Positions 26,456 through 35,672 are shown, numbered from the stretch's first letter. The stretch is DNA of 64,000 nucleotides from Paenalicyclobacillus ferrooxydans (GCF_001399675.1 NZ_LJCO01000048.1:1-64000); one strand, 5' to 3'. Numbers and translations: made by a program. The notes: generated by a model from the letters alone, not told the origin.

Positions 26456-26839
26456 ATGCGTTTCATCTTGCAACCGCTCGATCAATTCCTTGGATTCCAG
26501 TACCAGCGACTGAGTAGTGCCCGTGTTCTCATCCTTCTGCAGTTGAAGCCCATTCACTTCAACAGTGTTGGTGTGGTTCACGGCGGAATCATTTCCACGA
26601 TGGTTGACGTCGCCATGTCAAACCTCGTGGAAGCCGATGAAAACGGCGTACAACGCGCGGTTACCACCGATCTTCATACCACCTTTGTCACCGGCGCGAC
26701 AGGGGAGATGCTTGCGGCCGAAGCGTCCATTGTCAAACAAGGCCGTCGTCTCATGTACGCCGAGTGTGAGGTCAGAAATGACCAAGATCAACTCGTTGCT
26801 CGCTCCGTCGGCACGTTTTTTATGAAGCAAACAGAGTAG
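26456..26839 (+). CDS. Hotdog-fold thioesterase (PaaI family)
   Basis: 127 residues. The hotdog core reads NSVGVVHGGIISTMVDVAMS, where the HGG loop lies over the acyl-CoA thioester and the following helix carries the acidic residue (VD). TTDLHTTFVTGATGEMLAAE is the PaaI-type second half. The enzyme hydrolyses an acyl- or aryl-CoA; the natural substrate is not evident. ATG 26456 follows CAGGAGG. It is followed 50 bases later by a transporter gene. Confidence 0.9.
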   Translation: MRFILQPLDQFLGFQYQRLSSARVLILLQLKPIHFNSVGVVHGGIISTMVDVAMSNLVEADENGVQRAVTTDLHTTFVTGATGEMLAAEASIVKQGRRLMYAECEVRNDQDQLVARSVGTFFMKQTE

Positions 26840-26889
26840 GGCTTCATCGCACTCGGACCTACGACTATGAACGAAAAGGGAGGGTCTGG

Positions 26890-27843
26890 ATGCGGGTGCG
26901 CTCGGTGTCCCTTGGACTATTGTCCTCCATATTTTTCGCTGTCACTTTCGTCGTGAATCAGCTCATGAGTCTCGCCGGTGGGAGTTGGATTTGGAGTGCT
27001 TCACTGCGCTATTTGTACATGTTCCCGCTCCTGCTCATCATTGTCTGGTACCGTGGCACTTGGTCCGCGTTAATCCATGAGATGAAACAAGCTCCGCTGC
27101 GGTGGATCCTATGGAGCACCGTTGGGTTCGGCCTGTTTTACATTCCTCTCTGTATCGCAGCTGCATACGAACCGGCTTGGCTTGTGGCTGCGAGCTGGCA
27201 ATTTACGATCATCGCAGGGTCACTGTTATCTCCCTTGTTTCCCGAGCGTCAGTCAGGCATCACTGATACAGCTAGAGTAAGGAGTCGAATCCCGGTTCGA
27301 GGACTCGCCATGTCTGCCGTGATCTTTGCAGGTATTCTGGTCGTGGAGCTCGGGCATGCGCGATCCGTTCGTCCCAACGCATTGCTGATGGGAATCCTGC
27401 TCATTGTCATCGCTGCCTTTGCGTATCCGCTTGGCAACCGAAAGATGATGGAGTTGTGCAATGGCCGACTCGGTGCCATTGAAAGAGTGTCTGGCATGAC
27501 CATCGCCAGTTTGCCCCTGTGGATTGGCTTATCGTGCGTGGGTATAGGCACCATAGGTCTCCCTACGTCAGGACAGCTTGAGCAGACGGCTGTTGTTGCC
27601 CTGAGTTCAGGAATTATCGCGACCATCTTGTTTTTTCACGCAACAGATATGACAAAAGGGAACGTTCGTGAACTCGCCGCAGTCGAGGCTACCCAATCAG
27701 GCGAGGTCGTTTTTTCGCTGTTGCTGCAGATGATCTTCGTCTCGTGGCGGTTGCCGTCGAACACATCTCTAGCTGGACTGATGCTTGTGATCGTTGGCAT
27801 GGTGGGTCACAGCATCTATGGCGCGAAGAGCGGCTCTTCGTAA
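26890..27843 (+). CDS. Multidrug-resistance efflux (EmrE/DMT-like) transporter
   Basis: 317 residues with about ten hydrophobic helices (SLGLLSSIFFAVTFVVNQLM; WLVAASWQFTIIAGSLLSPL; ALLMGILLIVIAAFAYPLGN). The pattern fits the DMT subfamily labelled multidrug resistance efflux transporter in Bacilli (PF13536-like) rather than plain EamA. Cargo unknown. ATG 26890 follows AAAAGGGAGGGT. Possibly co-transcribed with the thioesterase. Confidence 0.82.
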   Translation: MRVRSVSLGLLSSIFFAVTFVVNQLMSLAGGSWIWSASLRYLYMFPLLLIIVWYRGTWSALIHEMKQAPLRWILWSTVGFGLFYIPLCIAAAYEPAWLVAASWQFTIIAGSLLSPLFPERQSGITDTARVRSRIPVRGLAMSAVIFAGILVVELGHARSVRPNALLMGILLIVIAAFAYPLGNRKMMELCNGRLGAIERVSGMTIASLPLWIGLSCVGIGTIGLPTSGQLEQTAVVALSSGIIATILFFHATDMTKGNVRELAAVEATQSGEVVFSLLLQMIFVSWRLPSNTSLAGLMLVIVGMVGHSIYGAKSGSS

Positions 27844-27977
27844 ATTCGTCGTCAGTCCTTGCAAGTATCGAGTGAGTTTCACAAGAATTTCCCCTCGATT
27901 TTGTGTAACGAATTTTAACCCCGTACGTCTTAATAAACAAAGAGAGAATTCGGATGGTACACGGGGAGGAAATTGAA

Positions 27978-28415
27978 TTGAAAGCACCAAGAGTAGAAGA
28001 AAAGCTCAGATGGTACAAGATCACCGGACAATGTCTCGACCAACGAAGTGTGCCCGTCATTGCTTTTGTCGAAGCCACCTCGCTCGGCAAAGTGCTGCGT
28101 TATCACGGCGGACGGCGTCGACACATTACCGGCCCAAATGGGGATATTGAGGTACAGTTCGCCAAGGACAAACAGGCTGTGCAATTGCTCGGGAAGCGAC
28201 TGAAGCCGGAACGGATACAACCGGATGACCCATCGTCCATCATCCAGGTTATACCCGCGACTCGCTATCGTTGCTCATGCGGCAAAGAGCTGGTGTCCGA
28301 TTATTCATACCCCTCCATGTGGTGCAGCTGCGGCCTGAAGGCGTACCCTGTTCAGGACGAGAAAACAGGAATCCGCTTATACTACACTTTGGGGTTGCCC
28401 CGGAAAAAAGGCTAA
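27978..28415 (+). CDS. Hypothetical protein with C-terminal Cys-pair zinc site
   Basis: About 145 residues, no family recognised. The N-terminal half is a small alpha/beta region (WYKITGQCLDQRSVPVIAFV, then a basic LRYHGGRRRHITG). The C-terminal part has CSCGKEL and, after 12 residues, WCSCGLKAYPV: two C-x-C pairs suited to one zinc ion. TTG 27978 is preferred because GGGGAGGA precedes it by about nine bases; ATG 27954 is the alternative. Its 3' end overlaps the convergent methylase gene by 39 bases. Confidence 0.6.
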   Translation: MKAPRVEEKLRWYKITGQCLDQRSVPVIAFVEATSLGKVLRYHGGRRRHITGPNGDIEVQFAKDKQAVQLLGKRLKPERIQPDDPSSIIQVIPATRYRCSCGKELVSDYSYPSMWCSCGLKAYPVQDEKTGIRLYYTLGLPRKKG

Positions 28416-29198
28416 CAACTCTGTCGCTTTCCTCCTGTTTGCCGCATCGCTGCTGATAAATCGCTGGACGTCGAACGACGTAATTTGAGCGGAGGAATAA
28501 GCTTGCAATGTAAAGTCGTTGTGATGATTGGAAAGCAGAACGGAAATTCCCCTTCCGGACAATGCCTTCGCTAATTCCGCCAAGCGAAGTTGTTCCTTTG
28601 GACCAAATCCACCTGCACTGTATTCCGTGAAATTCGAGGTTGGTGACAACGGTACATACGGGGGGTCGCAATACACAACGTCACCAGGCTTGGCACGACT
28701 CATTACCGATTCAAAGTCCTCAGAAGTGAACTCCGTGTCTTGCGACTTATGGTAAAACATCATCATTTCCTCAAAAGGAAAATAGGGCTGTTTGTACCGC
28801 CCAAACGGCACATTAAACTGGCCGTCACGGTTATAGCGACACAGTCCGTTATATCCATGCCGATTTAGGTACAGGAACAGTGCAGCCTTGCGAACCGGAT
28901 CGAGCACTTGATTAAACTCGTCGCGAAGGTTGTAGTAGGCTTCCGGCGAGTTTGTATCCGCTTGAAATAACCCTTTGCATTCGTCGATAAACGAGAGACC
29001 GTGTGTCTTCAGCACAACATAAAGGCTGATGAGGTCAGTATTCACATCGTTAACGATGTTTTCCTTGTAGTCGGTGTTCAAAAATACGGCTGCAGACCCG
29101 GCAAATGGCTCGATAAGACGCACACCCGCAGGCAGCAATCCACGAATTCTATCCACGATACGGTACTTGTTCCCTGCCCACTTCAGAAACGGTTTCAC
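28377..29198 (-). CDS. dam: D12-class DNA adenine N6-methyltransferase (Dam type)
   Basis: 273 residues, the full length of Dam/M.DpnII-type enzymes, which methylate adenine, classically in GATC; the target of this one is not proven. Motifs: MKPFLKWAGNKYRI (SAM-binding N-terminus), LIEPFAGSAAVFLN (motif I), GDVVYCDPPYVPLS (catalytic DPPY), ISVLLSNHHND. No restriction endonuclease gene lies beside it, so it looks solitary. The stop overlaps the end of the convergent zinc-site gene by 39 bases. Confidence 0.93.
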   Translation of the reverse strand: MKPFLKWAGNKYRIVDRIRGLLPAGVRLIEPFAGSAAVFLNTDYKENIVNDVNTDLISLYVVLKTHGLSFIDECKGLFQADTNSPEAYYNLRDEFNQVLDPVRKAALFLYLNRHGYNGLCRYNRDGQFNVPFGRYKQPYFPFEEMMMFYHKSQDTEFTSEDFESVMSRAKPGDVVYCDPPYVPLSPTSNFTEYSAGGFGPKEQLRLAELAKALSGRGISVLLSNHHNDFTLQAYSSAQITSFDVQRFISSDAANRRKATELLAFFPGQPQSVV

Positions 29199-29480
29199 GT
29201 CGTCACTCCAAATCTGTTTAACCTGACTGAGGATTCGACAATCCTAGGCGAAAAACCTTTTCCATCATGGAACCGCTTTGCCGGCTTATCGCCCCTTGCC
29301 ACGTGTGGTATAGTAAACACGAACGTACGTTCTCTGTTTGGAGGACAAAATGAAAGCAGGAAAATTCCCACGGCATGGAAAATTGTAATAATCGCGCCAA
29401 CAGTTATACAAGAACGGATAATGTGTCGAATTCAGATATTTTTAGACCTTCAGTTCAGAGACAGATAACGGAGGAACTAT

Positions 29481-30884
29481 ATGACGCCAGAGCTGTTTCA
29501 GGAAAATCCGTATGGTATCTGTCAGCTTGATCCGAGCGGTGCATGTGTACGCGGAAATCCCGCCTTTGAAAAATTGACCGGGTATCCTTTTCAAGAACTG
29601 CAAGGAATGGATCTGCGAAAACTAGCACACGAAGATGACCTGGACAAGTTGATCAGACAGTGGAACGAATTTAAGGTAAATCAAGAACGATCCAGCATGA
29701 AATTCCGACTCCGCCAAAAGGACGGGGTTATTATCTTTGTGAGCGTCACCCTGATTCCAGCAAGGTCGAGTGATTTTCGAGGCACATACGTCGTCTTTGA
29801 AAATCGTACCTATGAATGGGAACTAGAAAATACTCTTAAGAAGACGCAGGAATTACTGAACCGGTCGCAAAGCATTACTCAGCTCGGTACGTGGGAATTT
29901 GACCCGTCGAGGCAGGGGTCGTTTTGGTCCGACGAGATGTTTCGGATGTTCGGTATTGCAAATACGGGCTTTATTAAGTACGAAAAAATGATCGAGCGCA
30001 TTCATCCGGAGGATAGAGAACCGTTTGTTGAAGTAAAACGAAAGCTGCTCGCCGGAGAGCCGTGGGATACCGAGTTTCGAGTTGTGCACCCGGATGGCGA
30101 AGTCAGAACCCTTCACACAAGACGGACGCGGTTCATCGACCAAAACGGGCAGCTTCGTATGATTGGTACCACACAGGACATTACCGAACAAAAGCGCCTA
30201 CAGGATTTGACGCTCCAAAGTGAGAAACTGCGTGTTGTTGGAGAACTCGCGGCGGGGCTTGCGCACGAAATCAGAAACCCTTTAACAGTGGTTCAAGGCT
30301 TTCTTCAAGTTCTACACACCAACACTGAGAATAAGGATCGGTACCATAACCTGATCCGTGAGAGCCTGCAACAGATAGAGTTTATCACCGAGCAGCTACT
30401 GGCTGTATGTCGACCGCTCGCCATGCAGTTTCAACGTCGAAACCTTGTGACGGTTGTCCAAAAGGCTGCGTCATTTATCTCATCTGAGGCGAGTGCTCGG
30501 AATGTGACGATACATGTCGATGCCAATCCATCTCATTACATCCTTTGCAATGAGAAGCAACTTCAACAAGCCTTCCTCAATCTCTTTAAAAATGCGATTG
30601 AAGCCATGCCTCAGGGCGGAGAGATCTCAGTAAACTTCAACTCAGATGAAAGAAACGTTACAATCCAGTTTGCGGATGACGGAGAAGGGATTCCTACAGC
30701 AATTTTGCCGAGAGTCTTTGATCCGTTTTACACAACCAAGGCGACAGGTACTGGCCTCGGTCTTTTAATCACCGAGCGGATTATTGAGAACCATGGCGGA
30801 AGTATCGAAATCGACAGTAACGTTGGTTGCGGCACCACGGTACGCTGTACCCTGCCTCTCGACGTCGAATACTCCCTTCAATAA
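29481..30884 (+). CDS. Soluble PAS-PAS sensor histidine kinase (sporulation-kinase-like)
   Basis: 467 residues without membrane helices. Two PAS domains (from about 5, NPYGICQLDPSGACVRGNPA; from about 135, ITQLGTWEFDPSRQGSFW with HPEDREPFVEV) precede HisKA with LAHEIRNPLTVVQGFLQVL and HATPase_c with NLFKNAIEAMPQGG, DDGEGI and GTGLGLLI. The layout is KinA-like: a cytosolic kinase likely to feed the Spo0F-Spo0B-Spo0A relay. No response regulator is adjacent. ATG 29481 follows GGAGG. Confidence 0.92.
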   Translation: MTPELFQENPYGICQLDPSGACVRGNPAFEKLTGYPFQELQGMDLRKLAHEDDLDKLIRQWNEFKVNQERSSMKFRLRQKDGVIIFVSVTLIPARSSDFRGTYVVFENRTYEWELENTLKKTQELLNRSQSITQLGTWEFDPSRQGSFWSDEMFRMFGIANTGFIKYEKMIERIHPEDREPFVEVKRKLLAGEPWDTEFRVVHPDGEVRTLHTRRTRFIDQNGQLRMIGTTQDITEQKRLQDLTLQSEKLRVVGELAAGLAHEIRNPLTVVQGFLQVLHTNTENKDRYHNLIRESLQQIEFITEQLLAVCRPLAMQFQRRNLVTVVQKAASFISSEASARNVTIHVDANPSHYILCNEKQLQQAFLNLFKNAIEAMPQGGEISVNFNSDERNVTIQFADDGEGIPTAILPRVFDPFYTTKATGTGLGLLITERIIENHGGSIEIDSNVGCGTTVRCTLPLDVEYSLQ

Positions 30885-30885
30885 T

Positions 30886-31609
30886 GTGATGGGCCCAGCC
30901 ACGTCAGGGTACACCATATACAATTTGACGAGCCCTGCCAGATCCAGTGTACGGCATGTACTTGGTGTCCCTGAAACGCGACTGGACGGGCACGATATGG
31001 AACTTAAAAACAAATCTAAACTACGTCGGGAACTCCCAGGCCAACATCGCACAATACGTTGAGCAGGTTACGACGGACCTGTCTAGCACGAACGATGTAG
31101 TCGCCTTGACCGAGCAGTTGTACCACGAAGGCTACGTCACCCATAACTTCGTCAATGACATAACACAGTATTTCACGCCGACGTCATGGAAAGACATCAG
31201 CCAACAGGACCAGATCCAGAGTCTCAAACTGCTCTTGTTTCATGTCGTCACACAAGACACGACTTCCACGCCGGGCCAGGACGACCTCATTACGACTGAA
31301 GTAGATACTATAACGTACACCAATGCACACTATTATTGGTCGAGCCAAACCAACGATTGGACCCTTCTCCAAGACAGCGGGACCGGTATCTGGCAAGTCG
31401 ATAACCTCCAGAACCTGGACAATCAGAGCCGTAGCTCATCCTCAGGTTCAAGCTCTTCCAGCAGCATAGGAGCCACTGGAAGCCCCTCTGGATCCAGCGT
31501 AAACGGATCGACGGGCCCAACCGGCAGCACGAACTCTACCGTGAGTAGTGGAAGCTCCTCTATAGCTAGCGGCAGCGGGACAACAGGGGAAACAGTACGC
31601 CTTCTGTGA
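30886..31609 (+). pseudogene. 3' part of a Ser/Gly/Thr-rich exported protein
   Basis: Just after the kinase stop the reading VMGPATSGYTIYNL looks like genuine protein, then a frame change near 30930-30947 leads into VYGMYLVSLKRDWTGTIWNL and a coherent domain to about 31420 (ending GTGIWQVDNLQNLDNQ). A low-complexity tail rich in Ser, Gly and Thr with GATGSPSG-like steps follows to 31609. No start codon with a ribosome binding site and no signal peptide are present. Either the N-terminal half was deleted when the kinase gene arrived, or the protein starts at GTG 30947 without secretion; the first is likelier. Confidence 0.5.
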
Positions 31610-31679
31610 ACTAAGGCTAACAATGTCTGATAGAACAACACCGAGCAGAATCAGCAGAATCAATGCATAAGTGAGTACC

Positions 31680-31712
31680 AAGGCGCCTGCTTTCTCAAGG
31701 CGCCGTTTTATT
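31680..31712 (+). terminator. Terminator-like hairpin
   Basis: Two copies of GGCGCC (31682-31687 and 31699-31704) pair around a TGCTTTCTCAA loop, followed by GTTTTATTG. Confidence 0.6.
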
Positions 31713-31777
31713 GTCACTTTACAAGCTTCCATTGGCCTTGGCAGAATGAGCTGTGGGATGATAGGGAGGTAGACTTT

Positions 31778-33568
31778 TTGGAATACGGTGTACGCCGCAG
31801 TACAAGGCGGGATCGAACTTACGATCGGAAACGGCGCTTTTCGAAACGTTGGTTTGCAGGGCTCGTGGCACTGGTTGCGTGCGGAGCAGGCACTGTCATA
31901 TATGAGGTGTTCTTTCATGTCTATGACGCAGGTCCGAAGGACCTGCTCGTGAATGGACAAGTTGTAGACGAGATAGCGGGTCTTTCCGTACGTTCACAGG
32001 TCTGGTTGTCGAAAAACGAAGTAGAGACCCTGCTAAGCCGGATTGAGGTCAACCGGCCTGTCCCATTTACGACGACAAAGACATATCACGGTACCGAATA
32101 TGTGCAAGCCAATACTCTTGTATCATCGTTAACCGAAGACGGTGACGTGAGCGAAGTGAGTCATCACCAAATCGCGATTGAACTGAAACCTAACCAGCAC
32201 TACACATACGTACGAAGCGGGGACGTCATTCGACAGGAAACCATCGAAGTCAACGGACGCACGGCAGGGAGTGTCTTGGCAGTATTTCATAATGAAGCCA
32301 CCTATGTACCTGCTCAGGCGATAGCCAAAACCCTGTCGAGTGGGGGACTGCCCAGTTCGTGGACGGGGAGGGAACTGACCCTCGGGCTGACGTCGCCTGC
32401 ATCACCTGGGTTGATTGAAGATCCAAAAACCAGCACTGTGATTGCGTTTGGTCCGGGTCATGCCCTCTACGCACCAGTTTACGCCTGGGACGGGGCGGTG
32501 TACGTACCCATTAGCAGCTTGAACGCAGCTCTGTCACAATTAGGATGGACATCCTCAGGCGGCGACTTCAAGCTGAGCTTGAACGCAAAACGGCATGCAG
32601 TGAAATCTGCCGTCCACAGCAAGCCCTTGGTGATGGCGTTTGTTCCTTTTTACTCAGAGAATATGGGGCCGTTCAACGATGTCACGAGCCACAGGACGGT
32701 GTTTCACGGACTCGCATTAGACACATGGACTATCGACAGTGCCGGGAACCTCCTAGGGAGCGCACCGGCTGGTACAGCTGAAGAGGCTTCAAAGGAAGGC
32801 GACGCTGTGACGGCGATGGTGACAAACCTCGGCAGCAGCGGGTTTGATACAAAGGTCATGACGTCCATACTAACTGACAAATCCCGAAGTACTCATTTGA
32901 CGAACCAATTGGTCGGGGCGGTTCTATCAGAGGGTTACGATGGAGTGACGCTGGACTTCGAAGCCATCCCCGCCGCGGATCGTAACGGGTATACCACATT
33001 TATAGCGGGGCTTGCGAGTATCCTTCACGACCACGGGAAGATACTCAATGTAGTGGTGCCTGCCGACACCAGCACGCATGGTGAGCCGTGGAATCAAGGC
33101 TATGACATAACCAGGATTGGCCAGTCCGCCGATGCGGTCATCATCATGGCTTATGACTACTCCTACCCGGGTGGGCCAGCGGGGCCCATTGCTCCTCTCC
33201 CATGGGTGCAACAGACGCTGTCTTATACGGTATCGCGCATCCCGGCGCAAAAGGTAATCCTCGGCATTGACGCATATGGTTACGACTGGTCAGGCAAGCA
33301 CACAACCTCCTTCAGCCTGCCGACGATAGATTCCTTTGTCGCGGCTCACCACATCCAAGTGAAGTGGGATGCGACGGCTGAAGCGCCTTGGTACACATGG
33401 ACCGATGCGAAAGGCATGAACCATACTACCTACTACGAAAACGGTCAGAGTACGGCAGCAAAACTCGCATTGGCGCAGTCTTACGGCATCGCGGGCGTTG
33501 CACTGTGGCGGGCAGGACTGGAGGATGACGCCATTCTGAATGCCCTGGCCAGCTACGCCAAGCAATAA
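31778..33568 (+). CDS. Membrane-anchored GH18-family glycoside hydrolase (YaaH/YdhD-like)
   Basis: 596 residues. A very basic cytoplasmic start is followed by a membrane anchor (WFAGLVALVACGAGTVIYEV), about 230 residues of extracellular region with two copper-amine-oxidase-N/stalk-like segments (AVFHNEATYVPAQAIAKTL; YAWDGAVYVPISSLNAAL), then a GH18 barrel. The catalytic strand reads YDGVTLDFEAIP, with the acid Glu in place. ADAVIIMAYDYSYPGGPAGP and the C-terminal GIAGVALWRAGLED are typical of spore-cortex/peptidoglycan GH18 enzymes. TTG 31778 lies nine bases after GGGAGGT. Confidence 0.88.
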   Translation: MEYGVRRSTRRDRTYDRKRRFSKRWFAGLVALVACGAGTVIYEVFFHVYDAGPKDLLVNGQVVDEIAGLSVRSQVWLSKNEVETLLSRIEVNRPVPFTTTKTYHGTEYVQANTLVSSLTEDGDVSEVSHHQIAIELKPNQHYTYVRSGDVIRQETIEVNGRTAGSVLAVFHNEATYVPAQAIAKTLSSGGLPSSWTGRELTLGLTSPASPGLIEDPKTSTVIAFGPGHALYAPVYAWDGAVYVPISSLNAALSQLGWTSSGGDFKLSLNAKRHAVKSAVHSKPLVMAFVPFYSENMGPFNDVTSHRTVFHGLALDTWTIDSAGNLLGSAPAGTAEEASKEGDAVTAMVTNLGSSGFDTKVMTSILTDKSRSTHLTNQLVGAVLSEGYDGVTLDFEAIPAADRNGYTTFIAGLASILHDHGKILNVVVPADTSTHGEPWNQGYDITRIGQSADAVIIMAYDYSYPGGPAGPIAPLPWVQQTLSYTVSRIPAQKVILGIDAYGYDWSGKHTTSFSLPTIDSFVAAHHIQVKWDATAEAPWYTWTDAKGMNHTTYYENGQSTAAKLALAQSYGIAGVALWRAGLEDDAILNALASYAKQ

Positions 33569-33709
33569 TTAAAGCGGAGAGGACTGTAGGCAGAACATCT
33601 TGCGGTTCTGTCCAGCCAGGTTGATTGACTCTTCAATATATCGGATACCAATGATGAACCGATTATGGATCACAGAAACAGGTAATGAACCGGTGTCCCG
33701 AGAATAGGA

Positions 33710-33810
33710 ACAACAATGACTGAGAAACAACAATGACTGAGAAACAACGATGACTGAGAAACAACGATGACTGAGAACCGCAACGACTGAGAAACCACAA
33801 TGACTGAAGG
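33710..33810 (+). repeat. 17-bp tandem repeat, six units
   Basis: Unit ACAACAATGACTGAGAA. Units start at 33710, 33727, 33744, 33761, 33778 (16 bp, degenerate) and 33794 (last, diverging at its end). Each well-kept unit carries ATGA, so the stop codon of a six-codon frame opened in one unit (MTEKQQ or MTEKQR) overlaps the ATG of the next. The last ATG (33800) is in frame with the downstream SDR. Confidence 0.9.
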
Positions 33811-33841
33811 AGTCTTGAGGTACGCACTGCTGGAGGTGGCT

Positions 33842-34645
33842 ATGATGCAAGAAGACAGTTTGAACCAAATCTCTCTCGCTGGTGTGAAGGCTGTGGTAAC
33901 AGGGGCGTCGAGCGGACTGGGCCTAGCAATGTCCGAGGCTTTAGGGAGGGCTGGAGCGTCTGTCGCGATGGCCGCGCGCGGAGAGGAACAACTGAATCAC
34001 CAAGCAGCTAGACTTCAGGCGCTCGGTTACCATGTACATTCACTCGTCATGGATGTCCGGTCTGAGGCATCAATTGCTTCAGCCGTTCAGTGGGTCGAAT
34101 CGACATGGGGCAGAATTGACCTGCTTGTAAACAATGCCGGGATCGGCATGCGTACTGTGAACCGGCGGTTCATGCTTGAACCGCAGCCTTTTTATGAGGT
34201 GACTGCGGAAGGGTTTCGGGATGTCATTGACACCAATTTGACTGGATACTTTCTCGTTGCCAAGGGGTTTGCAAGAATGATGGTGAAGCAACGAGAGGGT
34301 AAGATTGTGAACATATCGATGAACCATTCTACAATGCGTCGGCGAGGTTTTGTACCCTACGGACCCTCTCGAGCGGGCGCAGAGTCCCTGTCCTACATTA
34401 TGGCTGAGGACCTGCAGCCGTATGGGGTCACAGTGAACATGTTGTTGCCGGGCGGCGCCACGGAAACCGGAATGATTCCGGAAGAATTAAAATCTCAGCT
34501 GGCAGGGCCCATGTTGCAGCCGGAGATCATGGCGGTGCCGATCGTATTTCTTGCATCGAAAGCGTCAGATGGCATCACGGGGGAACGGATTACAGCAACA
34601 GAATTTGATGCTTGGTACCGCGCACGGTTTGAACAAAGCGTTTAG
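33842..34645 (+). CDS. SDR-fold protein with altered active site
   Basis: 267 residues with a clear SDR fold: VVTGASSGLGLAMSEALG cofactor loop at 18-35, LLVNNAGIGM at 94-103. The catalytic tetrad is unusual. Tyr173 is present in VPYGPSRAG, but the Lys four residues on is Arg177, and the Ser expected 13 residues before the Tyr is Met160 (NISMNHSTM). ATG 33842 (or 33845) follows CTGGAGGTGGCT. An in-frame ATG at 33800, inside the tandem repeat, would add 14 residues. The enzyme may be inactive or use another mechanism. Confidence 0.88.
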   Translation: MMQEDSLNQISLAGVKAVVTGASSGLGLAMSEALGRAGASVAMAARGEEQLNHQAARLQALGYHVHSLVMDVRSEASIASAVQWVESTWGRIDLLVNNAGIGMRTVNRRFMLEPQPFYEVTAEGFRDVIDTNLTGYFLVAKGFARMMVKQREGKIVNISMNHSTMRRRGFVPYGPSRAGAESLSYIMAEDLQPYGVTVNMLLPGGATETGMIPEELKSQLAGPMLQPEIMAVPIVFLASKASDGITGERITATEFDAWYRARFEQSV

Positions 34646-34742
34646 ATTACTGGTAACCGTAATACAAAGCCGGGATGCGCAGAGCCAGGACTACGAAGGA
34701 TAAACTCGGTGAAACAGAGGTATCGGACGGTGATTAGCAATC

Positions 34743-35654
34743 GTGAAGAGATCTTGGCTAGCACTCGGGACTGTAATCGAGATACAGCTTATTGCCAGCG
34801 AACACGATGACAGAGTCGAACCTGCCATGAGCCAGGCAATGATGGCGATGAGAGCAGTGGAAAACGCATGCAGCCGATTCGATGGAGACAGCGAACTGTC
34901 CGCGTTGGTCAACGCACCAGCGGGAAAACCGGTGTCCGTGAGTCCCATCCTTTTTCAAAGCATACAGTTCGCTTGCGAGGTGGCCGATTGGACAGATGGA
35001 CGATTTGATCCAACGGTCGGTCATCGTATGGAAGAACTCGGATTCAAACGGCACTATCTTACAGGCGATACAGTCTCGTCGCCTGTTCACGTCTCGAAAG
35101 ATGCGACATATCGGGACATTGAACTGGACCCAAACAATCAGACCGTATGTCTTCATCGGCCAATGAAACTGGACCTCGGCGCCGTGGCGAAAGGTTTGGC
35201 AGTGGACTTGGCTGTTAAAGAGCTGAACAATTACGGATTTCCCGGATTCGTCGTTGATGCAGGCGGAGATGTTTTTGCGTCAGGTATGAACGAACTAGCG
35301 GAACCATGGCGCATCGGTATTCGTCATCCAGTCCAACATGCGGACACGATTCTCAGCCTGTGTGTAAAGGATGCAGCGGTTTGCACATCTGGTACCTATG
35401 AGCGGAGAAGCCCTATTGATGCGGGATCTCACCATATTCTAAATGCCCGCACTAAGCACTCTGCAGGCGGCATTCTGAGCTTGACTGCGATGGGGCCATA
35501 TACAATGATGGCAGATGCTCTGTCCACTGCCGCGTTTTTATACCCGTGGAGTGAAGCACTCGAGATGCTTGCTTCAGCGGGGCTCGAGGGCGTCATCGTC
35601 ACGGAAGACTTACAGTCTCACTTGACACCCGGAATGGGAAGGTATGTCAGATAA
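34743..35654 (+). CDS. apbE: FAD:protein FMN transferase (ApbE)
   Basis: 303 residues. ApbE covalently attaches FMN to Thr residues of exported or membrane flavoproteins such as NqrB/RnfG. Motifs: GTVIEIQLIA at the front, ENACSRFDGDSELSALV, KLDLGAVAKGLAVD (flavin-binding), VVDAGGDVFASG, CTSGTYERR and ADALSTAAFLYP. No signal peptide or lipobox, so it acts in the cytoplasm. GTG 34743 has only a weak ribosome binding site. No obvious target flavoprotein lies nearby. Confidence 0.92.
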   Translation: MKRSWLALGTVIEIQLIASEHDDRVEPAMSQAMMAMRAVENACSRFDGDSELSALVNAPAGKPVSVSPILFQSIQFACEVADWTDGRFDPTVGHRMEELGFKRHYLTGDTVSSPVHVSKDATYRDIELDPNNQTVCLHRPMKLDLGAVAKGLAVDLAVKELNNYGFPGFVVDAGGDVFASGMNELAEPWRIGIRHPVQHADTILSLCVKDAAVCTSGTYERRSPIDAGSHHILNARTKHSAGGILSLTAMGPYTMMADALSTAAFLYPWSEALEMLASAGLEGVIVTEDLQSHLTPGMGRYVR

Positions 35655-35672
35655 ATCCTTGGTATCTTTGTT

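Noticed and set aside
31448-31960. 170-codon minus-strand frame
   Set aside because: Antisense to the Ser/Gly-rich tail and to the start of the GH18 gene; its length reflects the low-complexity codons on the other strand.
33710-33810. Reading the 17-bp units as a CRISPR array
   Set aside because: Units are directly adjacent with no spacers, and there are no cas genes in the window.
33569-33868. 99-codon minus-strand frame rich in Ser, Phe and Val
   Set aside because: It is the reverse reading of the 17-bp tandem repeat, so the repeat explains its periodic sequence.
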